Source of the DNA: an uncultured Bacteroidota bacterium
GTDB lineage: Bacteria > Bacteroidota > Bacteroidia > Chitinophagales > Chitinophagaceae
Assembly (NCBI GenBank): GCA_903933765.1
Contig: CAIZLI010000320.1
Span: forward strand, 1-6,733
Direction of reading: 5' to 3'
DNA: 6,733 nucleotides
This document shows positions 1-6,336 of this stretch, in pieces (position 1 is the stretch's first letter; each line of letters opens with the position of its first letter). Made by a program: the position numbers and the translations under genes. The notes below the pieces were generated by a model, which was not told where the DNA came from, ran no database searches, and worked only from the letters and a program-made list of their open reading frames with translations.

Positions 1-629
1 AAGCTGTTCAATTCATTATCTGGTTGGTAAGCATAACCAGCATACTCAATTCTTGCATATTGTAAAATTCCAGAGTTATCTGCGTCATTACCTGTAGGGA
101 ATGCAGCATCACCAGAACCTGCTAAACCATATCCAACTTCTGTATCGTTGATACCGCCTTCTACTGAAGTTAAACCAGCTACAGCAGCACCTTTCCAAGT
201 TAATGTTTGATTCACTTTTGCAGTACCTAGTATAACGATACCACCCCAATCACCTGATTGTGGATTTTGTGAAGCAGAAGTAAACACAATTGGATTTTCA
301 GCTGTGCCTTTTGCGATGATTTTAGCACCACGAGTGATCACTAAAGAAGCCACATCTAATCCTGACTTTCCTAATACTTTAGCACCTGCTTCCACCGTTA
401 AGGTTACCCCTTTTGTAATATAAACTACACCAGAAAGGTAATTCACATCCTTTGCAAACAAAGTCGTGTCTTTAGTGATTTTTCCAGATAAGGTTACTGT
501 TTTTGAAACCACGCCAACTGGAGCCACCTCCTTCGTTACTACGAAGATTTCTTTTTCGCCATCCATTTCGATCTTTCTACAACCAGTGATGGCTAAAAAA
601 GCGAGAGATAAAATAAATAATTGTTTCAT
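1..629 (-). CDS. Beta-helix-like surface lipoprotein, 3' end cut by window edge
   Basis: Translating the minus strand from the ATG at 629-627 gives 209 codons that run off the left edge, so the C-terminus is missing. Residues 1-17 form a lipoprotein signal (MKQLF, hydrophobic core, lipobox ITGC) with lipidated Cys17. The following segment is rich in charged residues (CRKIEMDGEKE), which may favour surface display in Bacteroidota; that is inference. Residues about 65-120 show short beta-turn repeats (GVTLTVEAGAKVLG, then VITRGAKIIAKGTAENPIVF) typical of right-handed parallel beta-helix proteins. They are followed by SGDWGGIVILG (125-135), a motif I associate with a widespread Bacteroidota lipoprotein family, and DNSGILQYARIEYAG (184-198). 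The gene begins 34 bp after the TonB receptor stop, so the two are probably co-transcribed. It is not SusD-like. Ligand unknown; I am sure of the lipoprotein call, fairly sure of the fold. Confidence 0.85.
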   Translation of the reverse strand, partial: MKQLFILSLAFLAITGCRKIEMDGEKEIFVVTKEVAPVGVVSKTVTLSGKITKDTTLFAKDVNYLSGVVYITKGVTLTVEAGAKVLGKSGLDVASLVITRGAKIIAKGTAENPIVFTSASQNPQSGDWGGIVILGTAKVNQTLTWKGAAVAGLTSVEGGINDTEVGYGLAGSGDAAFPTGNDADNSGILQYARIEYAGYAYQPDNELNS

Positions 630-663
630 TGTTGTTGTATTTAAAAAAATTTATGTTTGATTA

Positions 664-3423
664 TTATAATGAGTAGTTAAGTGTTATACCAAATGTTGTT
701 CCAAATTTTCGAGACAAACGAATTGCATCTGAACTTGTATTGTAATCTGTATTTGTATTATTGTTTTGGTAGAATATTTGTCTTTGGTTTAAGATATCTG
801 AAATTGAGAATCTAATTTCTGCTTTGTTATCATTAAACTTTTTACTAATCTGAAAATCTATTAATGATCTTGGATTTTCATATACATCTGGAGAACCTGC
901 ACCAGCTTGAATGTCACCTACTAAGAATATTCTTTTACCAATTCGATTGAATAATAATGTGGTATTAAACCCTTTTTCTACAACATCGTATAATAATCCA
1001 GTATTCAATAAATAAGGAGACTGTCCTTGTAAGGCTCTGTTTACATTTAAGGCAGCATCATCAATTTTTGAATTGATATAAGAACCGTTGGCTTGAAGGG
1101 TAAAACGCTTGGTCAATTTTTTACGCCCTTCTATTTCAAATCCGTATGCAGTCGCTTTTGATACGTTTTGGAAAGAAAATAAGCTAGAACCACCTGCACC
1201 TTCTTGGAAAATACTTTCAATTGGGTTGTCAAAATTCTTATAGAAAATACCAACCGTAAACATCTCGCCTGCACTTGGATACAATTCATATCTTAAGTCA
1301 GTATTGGTTATTTTAGTTCGCTTTAAGCCTGGATTACCAGAAACAGATGCGTTTAATTCAAAATCATAAATATTCAAAGCAGATAATTCTCTTAATTCAG
1401 GACGAATCACAGTTTGAGAAGCAGTTAATCTTAAATTCGCTTTTTGAGTCAATTTAAGCGTTGTATTTACGCCAGGTAAGAAGTCTGTAACTTTAGAATA
1501 AGTGTGTCTAGGGTCCCATTTTTTAACCGAACCCACTAATTGATCGAAATCTTCTACTCTTACGCCCCATACAACTCTTATAGCCTCAGAAATTTTATTA
1601 TCAAATTGAACATACCCTGCATTCAAAATTGTATTTGCTAAATACCTGAAATTTCTATTTTGAATTGCGTTGAATGCGAATTTATCATCAGATCCATTTC
1701 CAAAATTTTGAGGTAAAAATGCAGAACCAGCATCTAATTTTCTTAAATCAGCATTATCTGTTGGCAAATAAATAGCAAATAATTGCGCATCATACAAGCG
1801 ATCTTTCACTTGTATCATATAACCCGCTTTAACAGTTTGTTGCTTGATTTTTAATGTCAAGTCGCCACCACCCGTATAGATATAATCAGAAAGTGTTTGG
1901 AATATACGACTACCAGACTGTTGTGATAAGGTATTAGAAATATTCAAAACAAAAGGATCTACACCATTTGCACTCTTAGTGTATAAGATTCTTCTTTGAT
2001 CAGGTGTGTAAGCGTCTAAAATATTAAAAGCACCAAACCAATTGAATTTTAATTTTTGAGATAAACTATGCTCACCATTCAATTGATTGGTAAAAAATAC
2101 ATTTTGACCAAACACAAATTCATTGCCCTTCACAAGATCTTGTCTACTATAATCGGTACCAAATCTTGAATTGTATGCATTTGCCGTTTTTACATTCACG
2201 ATGGCTTTATAACTGATCTTATTCAAAGGATTTAAAAACATAGACAATCCAGCGATGGCACCCATGTTAATATCTTCAATATATTTTTTATCATTTAACT
2301 TAGTGATAGGAAAAAACTTTTCGTCTGTAATACCATTTTGATTATTGGTATTATCTTGAAGACGGAAGGCATTGGAATAGTTTACACCAATGATACCGCC
2401 AATCTTTTTACCCCAAAGCGTTCCAGAAAATCCACCGTTCATTTGCAAACTAGTATTTGGCTTTGCAGTAGTCATTACTGGTGCCCAGTTATTGGACATT
2501 TGTTTTCCAATTCCAATTTTTGTTGCATTGCTTGCAGTGTCAAAATTAGATTTCGTAGAATACCCAGAAGGCAATGACCTTGTGCCATCATCAATACCTA
2601 ACCAATCAGTCTTTCCGCCTACATCTTTTAAGAAATCCTTGCCTGTAACCTGAGAATTCGCACTTGTTCCAATTTGTATATTAAAGAAATTCTTAGTAGG
2701 AATGTCTTTGGTATTCACTTGAATTAAACCTCCAGCCCACTCTCCTGGCAATTCAGGAACGAATGCCTTATTGATAATGATATTATCAATGATTTGAGAA
2801 GGAAATAAATCAAAAGAGAAGGTTTTACGATCTGCTTCTGTACTTGTCAATAAAATACCATTCAACATAGCTTGATTATATCGATCCGCCAAACCTCTTA
2901 CAATGATATATTTACCTTCTTGGATAGAAGCACCTGGTGTTCTTTTTAAGATTTCGGCAGTGTTTCTATCTGGACTTCTTCTGATAGACTCTGCAGAAAT
3001 CACAGAAGCCACTGTATTGGTATTTCTTTGAAAAGCAATCAATGCGTTATCAGTAGCACCTTTATTAGTAGATCTAGTAGCAGAAACTACCACATCGGTT
3101 AAATTTTTACCAGACTCCTCTAATAATACATCCAAAACAATTTCTTCGTTAGCTGCAGTTGCACCAGTAACATCAATTGATTTTGCTTTGTAACCAACAT
3201 AAGATAAATCTAATGTATATGCTTTATTGATATCTATATTGAAACTGAATCTGCCTTCGATATCTGTTTTTGAAACTTGGCTTTTATCGGATTTTAAAGT
3301 TAGTGTAACGCCAACTAAAACATCATTTTTTACGTTTGTAACCTTACCTGTCAATTTTGCTTTTTGCGCTTGAACCGAAATAGCTGCAACAAAACAAATT
3401 ATAAATAGTAGTATCCTTTTCAC
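664..3423 (-). CDS. TonB-dependent outer-membrane receptor with carboxypeptidase-regulatory-like N-domain
   Basis: This 919-aa protein is a TonB-gated outer-membrane transporter. Residues 1-19 are a signal peptide (MKRILLF...SVQA, cleavage before Gln20). Residues about 22-103 form a carboxypeptidase-regulatory-like beta-sandwich (LTGKVTN, TDIEGRFSF, LSYVGYKA). LTDVVVSAT (108-116) is in the TonB-box position. The plug spans about 130-240 (SIRRSPDRNTAEILKRTPGA, IIVRGLADRYNQAMLNG, NIIINKAFVPELPGEWAGG). The rest, to TFGITLNYSL, is the beta-barrel. Length is normal for the family. The start codon is GTG: no ATG lies in frame just upstream, and GTG places the signal peptide correctly. Tandem TAA stops end the gene. 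The partner downstream is a beta-helix lipoprotein rather than SusD, so this is not a standard SusC/SusD glycan pair. Substrate cannot be read from the sequence. A terminator upstream (3518-3549) separates it from the carbonic anhydrase, so it needs its own promoter. Confidence 0.95.
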   Translation of the reverse strand: MKRILLFIICFVAAISVQAQKAKLTGKVTNVKNDVLVGVTLTLKSDKSQVSKTDIEGRFSFNIDINKAYTLDLSYVGYKAKSIDVTGATAANEEIVLDVLLEESGKNLTDVVVSATRSTNKGATDNALIAFQRNTNTVASVISAESIRRSPDRNTAEILKRTPGASIQEGKYIIVRGLADRYNQAMLNGILLTSTEADRKTFSFDLFPSQIIDNIIINKAFVPELPGEWAGGLIQVNTKDIPTKNFFNIQIGTSANSQVTGKDFLKDVGGKTDWLGIDDGTRSLPSGYSTKSNFDTASNATKIGIGKQMSNNWAPVMTTAKPNTSLQMNGGFSGTLWGKKIGGIIGVNYSNAFRLQDNTNNQNGITDEKFFPITKLNDKKYIEDINMGAIAGLSMFLNPLNKISYKAIVNVKTANAYNSRFGTDYSRQDLVKGNEFVFGQNVFFTNQLNGEHSLSQKLKFNWFGAFNILDAYTPDQRRILYTKSANGVDPFVLNISNTLSQQSGSRIFQTLSDYIYTGGGDLTLKIKQQTVKAGYMIQVKDRLYDAQLFAIYLPTDNADLRKLDAGSAFLPQNFGNGSDDKFAFNAIQNRNFRYLANTILNAGYVQFDNKISEAIRVVWGVRVEDFDQLVGSVKKWDPRHTYSKVTDFLPGVNTTLKLTQKANLRLTASQTVIRPELRELSALNIYDFELNASVSGNPGLKRTKITNTDLRYELYPSAGEMFTVGIFYKNFDNPIESIFQEGAGGSSLFSFQNVSKATAYGFEIEGRKKLTKRFTLQANGSYINSKIDDAALNVNRALQGQSPYLLNTGLLYDVVEKGFNTTLLFNRIGKRIFLVGDIQAGAGSPDVYENPRSLIDFQISKKFNDNKAEIRFSISDILNQRQIFYQNNNTNTDYNTSSDAIRLSRKFGTTFGITLNYSL

Positions 3424-3444
3424 GATATGATTTTATTTGTATGG

Positions 3445-3452
3445 CAAATATC
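3445..3452 (-). promoter_or_regulatory. Possible -7 element for the TonB receptor
   Basis: Read on the minus strand this is GATATTTG, a 7-of-8 match to the Bacteroidota sigma-ABfr -7 consensus TAnnTTTG (first T is G). It lies about 22 bp before the GTG start and after the upstream terminator, where a promoter must exist. I see no good TTTG at the -33 position, so the assignment is tentative. Confidence 0.2.
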
Positions 3453-3517
3453 AAATAGTCATGTTACCGAATTGTTAAGCCAATATGAACTTAATATTAA
3501 CTAATAGGAACAGGCAT

Positions 3518-3549
3518 AAAAAAAGGAGCATTAAAAATGCTCCTTTTTT
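3518..3549 (-). terminator. Intrinsic terminator of the SulP-carbonic anhydrase operon
   Basis: The 8-bp stem GGAGCATT (3525-3532) pairs perfectly with AATGCTCC (3536-3543) around an AAA loop. On the minus strand the stem is followed by seven T (complement of A3518-A3524), so it terminates transcription leaving the carbonic anhydrase, whose stop is 28 nt before the stem. The opposite flank holds six T on the plus strand, so it is structurally bidirectional, but no plus-strand gene enters it. Confidence 0.88.
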
Positions 3550-3570
3550 AGAAAAACTGATACTTTATTG

Positions 3571-4203
3571 TTAATCAAGATGATATACACTATGTAAGTC
3601 CTTTGGACAGGTGAAATTCACCCCTAAATCATTGATCAATCCATCATGAATATCATAGACCCATCCATGTAAATGCAATGGCTGATTTCTTTTCCATGCA
3701 TTCTGAACAATCGATGTTTTACCTAGATCATGTACTTGCTCCTGTACATTGACTTCTACGAATCTTCTTGCTCTTAAAGTCTCATCTTCAATTGCATCCA
3801 GTTCTTGGTGATGGTATCTATACACATCTTTAATATGACGAAGCCAGTTGTCTATTAATCCAAACTGCTGGTTCTTCATCGCCGCCATTACACCTCCGCA
3901 ACCATAATGGCCACATACAATGACGTGTTTTACTTTAAGTACCTCTACAGCATAAGATAATACACTGAGCATATTCATGTCACTATGCACCACCATATTG
4001 GCAATATTACGGTGTACGAACATTTCACCTGGGTCTGTACCAGTAATGGACTCAGCTGGCACCCTACTGTCTGAACAACCTATCCATAAATACTCAGGCG
4101 TTTGCCCTTTAGATAGATTTTCAAAAAAATTAGGGTCTAATTGTAATTGTTCTGCGACCCATGTTTTGTTATTTTCAATTAATCTTGCGTATGATTTTTC
4201 CAT
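3571..4203 (-). CDS. can: Beta-class carbonic anhydrase (type II-like, cytoplasmic)
   Basis: A 210-aa zinc enzyme for reversible CO2 hydration to bicarbonate, close in length to E. coli Can. The zinc ligands are visible as Cys43 in [11 protein letters not shown], and His99 and Cys102 in CGHYGCGG; Asp45 and Arg47 form the catalytic dyad. Trp40, Arg65 and Tyr183 fall where Haemophilus influenzae beta-anhydrase has Trp39, Arg64 and Tyr181, the non-catalytic bicarbonate pocket that switches type II enzymes off. This implies bicarbonate- and pH-dependent activity (inference from family). No signal peptide or membrane segment is seen, so it is cytoplasmic. The ATG at 4203 follows an A-rich leader and gives the full family N-terminus. 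The gene is 84 bp downstream of a SulP transporter and ends just before an intrinsic terminator, consistent with a bicarbonate uptake/conversion operon. The symbol is by similarity to E. coli can. Confidence 0.95.
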   Translation of the reverse strand: MEKSYARLIENNKTWVAEQLQLDPNFFENLSKGQTPEYLWIGCSDSRVPAESITGTDPGEMFVHRNIANMVVHSDMNMLSVLSYAVEVLKVKHVIVCGHYGCGGVMAAMKNQQFGLIDNWLRHIKDVYRYHHQELDAIEDETLRARRFVEVNVQEQVHDLGKTSIVQNAWKRNQPLHLHGWVYDIHDGLINDLGVNFTCPKDLHSVYHLD

Positions 4204-4205
4204 GT

Positions 4206-4256
4206 CTAATTTTTTATTTTTTTTAATTCAATTTGTTGTGGGTGATCCATGTCCAT
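4206..4256 (-). other. 16-codon open frame just before the carbonic anhydrase
   Basis: On the minus strand ATG at 4256-4254 opens [16 protein letters not shown] and ends at TAG (4208-4206), leaving only two bases before the anhydrase ATG. That spacing would suit a leader peptide or translational coupling. The same frame stays open leftwards in the reading direction through the gap into the SulP 3' end, so it may instead be the lost C-terminus of SulP. The lysine- and asparagine-rich end is what AT-rich non-coding DNA often yields, so chance is quite possible. Confidence 0.25.
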
Positions 4257-4287
4257 TTTGAGATCTCTCTTACATTTTACATTATGT

Positions 4288-5799
4288 TTAATGCCCCGAA
4301 ACAGTTGCTCTGGCTGGTACTTGCACCAAATTTACCTGAATATTTTTCAACTTTGCTGTTATTTCAAAGTTATAGATAATTTCAAGCACATCAATATCAA
4401 TATAATGCGATTTGCTCGCATCTATTGTGACAATGGTATCGTTTGGAATAGCTGATAATTTTTTAGCGATACTTCCTTTATTGATAAACGTCACATGTTC
4501 AGATAGCATAATATTGATGTTACCTCCTTCAGACTTTTTCTCCTGATGCATTTGATAATCACGACGAAAATTTGTTCTTAAGATATAAAAAATGGCTACC
4601 AACATACCTAGTGCAATCCCTTTTAGCAAATCACTAAATTGAATTGCAACCACAGTCACAATGAATGGAATAAAATGCTCCCAACCAAGTTTATACATTT
4701 CTTTAAATAAGGCTACTTTAGCCAATTTATACCCTACTACTAATAAAACTGCTGCTAAACAAGCCAGTGGAATTTGGTTTAAGACTGCTGCGAAAGCAAC
4801 AACACTAATTAATAAAAGCAACCCATGAAAAATAGCAGATAATTTAGTTTTTGCACCTGCATTCACATTGGCAGATGTTCGAACAATCACAGCTGTCATA
4901 GGTAAGCCGCCAATCATTCCAGAAATTAAATTGCCTAAGCCCTGCGCTTTTAATTCTCTGTTGGTTGGTGTGACGCGCTTATATGGATCTAATTTGTCCG
5001 CAGCTTCCGTACTTAATAATGATTCCAAACTTGCAATAATTGCAATGGTGATGGCAACCACATAAACCTGATAGTTTCCAAGTGCACTAAAATTAGGAAG
5101 CGTAAACTGTCCAATAAATTCTGTGCTATTTTTTGCCACAGGTAATTTTACCAATGCGTCTGCAGATAAGGCCCATGCTGGCATACTAGTATTAAAAAAT
5201 AGATTCAAAGCAACGCCAACAAGTACAGCAATCAAAGCACCAGGTACATATTTAAAAAAGGCATACTTTTTTAACATAGGCATTTCCCAAAATAAAATAA
5301 TCCCAATTGAAATACTTGCGATGATGATGGAACCCATATGATAAGACTGTGCAGCATTTTTATTATATCCAATTGCGATGGGTAATTGTTTTAAGATTAA
5401 AATAATTCCAATTGCAGCGAGCATCCCTTTAATGACACTCGAAGGAAAATAATAACCAATCACGCCTGCTTTTAAATAGCCTAAAACAATTTGTAAAACA
5501 CCTGCAATTGCAACTGCGACTAAAAATTGATCATATGCGCCAAGGGTAGTAATCCCATTTAGAACAATCACAGTAAGGCCTGCAGCTGGACCACTCACAC
5601 TCAATGCCGATCCACTTGCAAACGCAACTACGATACCTCCTACAATACCTGCAATGATACCAGAAAATAAAGGTGCGCCCGACGCCAATGCAATGCCTAA
5701 ACATAAAGGCAAAGCGACTAAAAAAACGACTAAGCCTGCAGGTAAATCTTCCTTCAAATATTTGAAACTTAAACCTTGATTTGGTTGATGTAAACTCAT
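4288..5799 (-). CDS. SulP (SLC26-like) anion transporter with STAS domain, probably bicarbonate
   Basis: A 503-aa inner-membrane transporter of the SulP family. The membrane domain covers about 18-408 and carries family hallmarks: PLCLGIALASGAPLFSGIIA (31-50), the SVSGPAAGLTVIV segment (67-79), ASLESLLSTEAAD (256-268) and the RELKAQGLGNLISG/GGLP stretch (281-300). A cytoplasmic STAS domain follows (about 426-503), with the typical DASKSHYIDIDVLEII strand-helix (460-475). Glu259 and Ser263 align, by the xSLLx pattern, with Asp258 and Thr262 of cyanobacterial BicA, which bind sodium; whether this protein uses sodium is open. Substrate is inferred from the carbonic anhydrase immediately downstream: SulP-anhydrase pairs and fusions are thought to handle bicarbonate, but sulfate or another anion cannot be excluded. 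The last residues (VPARATVSGH) may be altered by a frameshift; see findings. The start has an A/T-rich leader and no competing ATG. Confidence 0.93.
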   Translation of the reverse strand: MSLHQPNQGLSFKYLKEDLPAGLVVFLVALPLCLGIALASGAPLFSGIIAGIVGGIVVAFASGSALSVSGPAAGLTVIVLNGITTLGAYDQFLVAVAIAGVLQIVLGYLKAGVIGYYFPSSVIKGMLAAIGIILILKQLPIAIGYNKNAAQSYHMGSIIIASISIGIILFWEMPMLKKYAFFKYVPGALIAVLVGVALNLFFNTSMPAWALSADALVKLPVAKNSTEFIGQFTLPNFSALGNYQVYVVAITIAIIASLESLLSTEAADKLDPYKRVTPTNRELKAQGLGNLISGMIGGLPMTAVIVRTSANVNAGAKTKLSAIFHGLLLLISVVAFAAVLNQIPLACLAAVLLVVGYKLAKVALFKEMYKLGWEHFIPFIVTVVAIQFSDLLKGIALGMLVAIFYILRTNFRRDYQMHQEKKSEGGNINIMLSEHVTFINKGSIAKKLSAIPNDTIVTIDASKSHYIDIDVLEIIYNFEITAKLKNIQVNLVQVPARATVSGH

Positions 5800-5831
5800 T
5801 TTAATTATAAATTGTTAAAGTGCCATTCATA

Positions 5832-5838
5832 CAAATTA
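5832..5838 (-). promoter_or_regulatory. Possible -7 element for the SulP-anhydrase operon
   Basis: The minus strand reads TAATTTG, resembling the Bacteroidota -7 consensus TAnnTTTG but one base short between TA and TTTG. It is about 33 bp before the SulP ATG, in the only gap where this operon's promoter should lie. No clear -33 TTTG partner is visible. Confidence 0.18.
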
Positions 5839-5852
5839 CAAGTCATCTAACT

Positions 5853-5863
5853 GATTAGTAATC
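5853..5863. promoter_or_regulatory. Short inverted repeat GATTA-G-TAATC upstream of SulP
   Basis: Perfect 5-bp arms around a single base, about 54 bp before the SulP start and just upstream of the tentative -7 element. Position suits an operator, but an 11-base AT-rich palindrome can occur by chance. Confidence 0.2.
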
Positions 5864-5896
5864 TATAATGAATAATGAAAATTAGGACTTAAAGAG

Positions 5897-5913
5897 ATTG
5901 ACCCATAGTCAAT
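5897..5913. promoter_or_regulatory. Inverted repeat ATTGAC-N5-GTCAAT upstream of SulP
   Basis: Perfect 6-bp arms (5897-5902 and 5908-5913) around CCATA, about 100 bp before the SulP ATG. A further GTCAA half-site begins at 5928, exactly 20 bp from the GTCAA at 5908, so on the same face of the helix. This looks like a binding site for a dimeric regulator. On the minus strand it could also fold as a weak hairpin followed by CTCTTT after the small upstream gene, so a poor terminator is the alternative. Confidence 0.35.
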
Positions 5914-5947
5914 GCAATTATCTGTAAGTCAAAATATATTTAATTAC

Positions 5948-6268
5948 TTAAATAACTGTATTGGGAGGCGGAATAAGAATAGGGCTATTTCTGTCGATGA
6001 CTGCGCCCAAATGTGTCATAATAGGATAATTGGCACTTAAAAGCAAGGATGCCATTTGGCTTTCAAAATACATTGAATGGTTGGATTCCATGTTTTTGAC
6101 CTTGAATTGAATCTCCTCTACTTCCTCTTCTTCTAGCGCCAAAATAGAGGCTGTTGTAGCTTGAGCCTTGGATTGAACTAAATTAGACCAAAAGCGGACT
6201 CCATCCACAGGGAAAACCTGGGTTGCAACCACTAAAGTCAATATAATTCCAATGATCCTTTTTTTCAT
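5948..6268 (-). CDS. Small exported or membrane-anchored protein of unknown function
   Basis: I do not recognise this 106-aa protein. Residues 1-19 are a signal peptide or N-terminal anchor: MKKR followed by a hydrophobic stretch (IIGIILTLVVATQVF); no clean AxA cleavage site directly follows, though KAQA at 34-37 could serve. The mature part has an acidic cluster (EEEEVEE, 46-52), a mixed hydrophobic segment LLLSANYPI (75-83) and a proline-rich end, LIPPPNTVI. There are no cysteines, so no lipobox and no disulfides. The layout of signal peptide plus terminal PPP recalls small exported proteins common in Bacteroidota genomes, but conserved motifs are absent and I assign no family. It begins 68 bp after the permease stop on the same strand, so co-transcription with the permease is possible; 148 bp separate it from SulP. 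The ATG at 6268 is the only sensible start because it creates the signal sequence. Confidence 0.65.
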   Translation of the reverse strand: MKKRIIGIILTLVVATQVFPVDGVRFWSNLVQSKAQATTASILALEEEEVEEIQFKVKNMESNHSMYFESQMASLLLSANYPIMTHLGAVIDRNSPILIPPPNTVI

Positions 6269-6336
6269 GAACAGCGAATATAAAATCTAAAACGTTATAA
6301 ATGACATATTGTTGACGAATTTACAAAAATTTGACA

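Noticed and set aside
466..660. Plus-strand 64-codon frame over the lipoprotein start
   Set aside because: Antisense to the lipoprotein signal peptide and body; ends in low-complexity residues from the intergenic AT stretch.
2338..2653. Two overlapping plus-strand open frames of 79 and 87 codons inside the receptor gene
   Set aside because: They are antisense to a well-conserved plug and barrel region, share no protein motif and have no leader; they are shadows of the receptor codons.
4260..4267. GAGATCTC palindrome in the SulP-anhydrase gap
   Set aside because: Only 8 bp with no loop or second copy; too short to call an operator or terminator.
3977..4455. Plus-strand open frames of 94 and 68 codons over the anhydrase start and SulP end
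   Set aside because: Both are antisense to confident genes, have unnatural composition and match no family.
5805..5846. 13-codon frame (MTCNLYEWHFNNL) just upstream of SulP as a leader peptide
   Set aside because: Short, no repeated regulatory codons and no attenuator hairpin after it; expected by chance.
6269..6336. Terminator or promoter in the gap between permease and small protein
   Set aside because: No GC-containing hairpin with a T run and no TAnnTTTG match on the minus strand; only two TTGAC copies, noted with the SulP upstream dyad.
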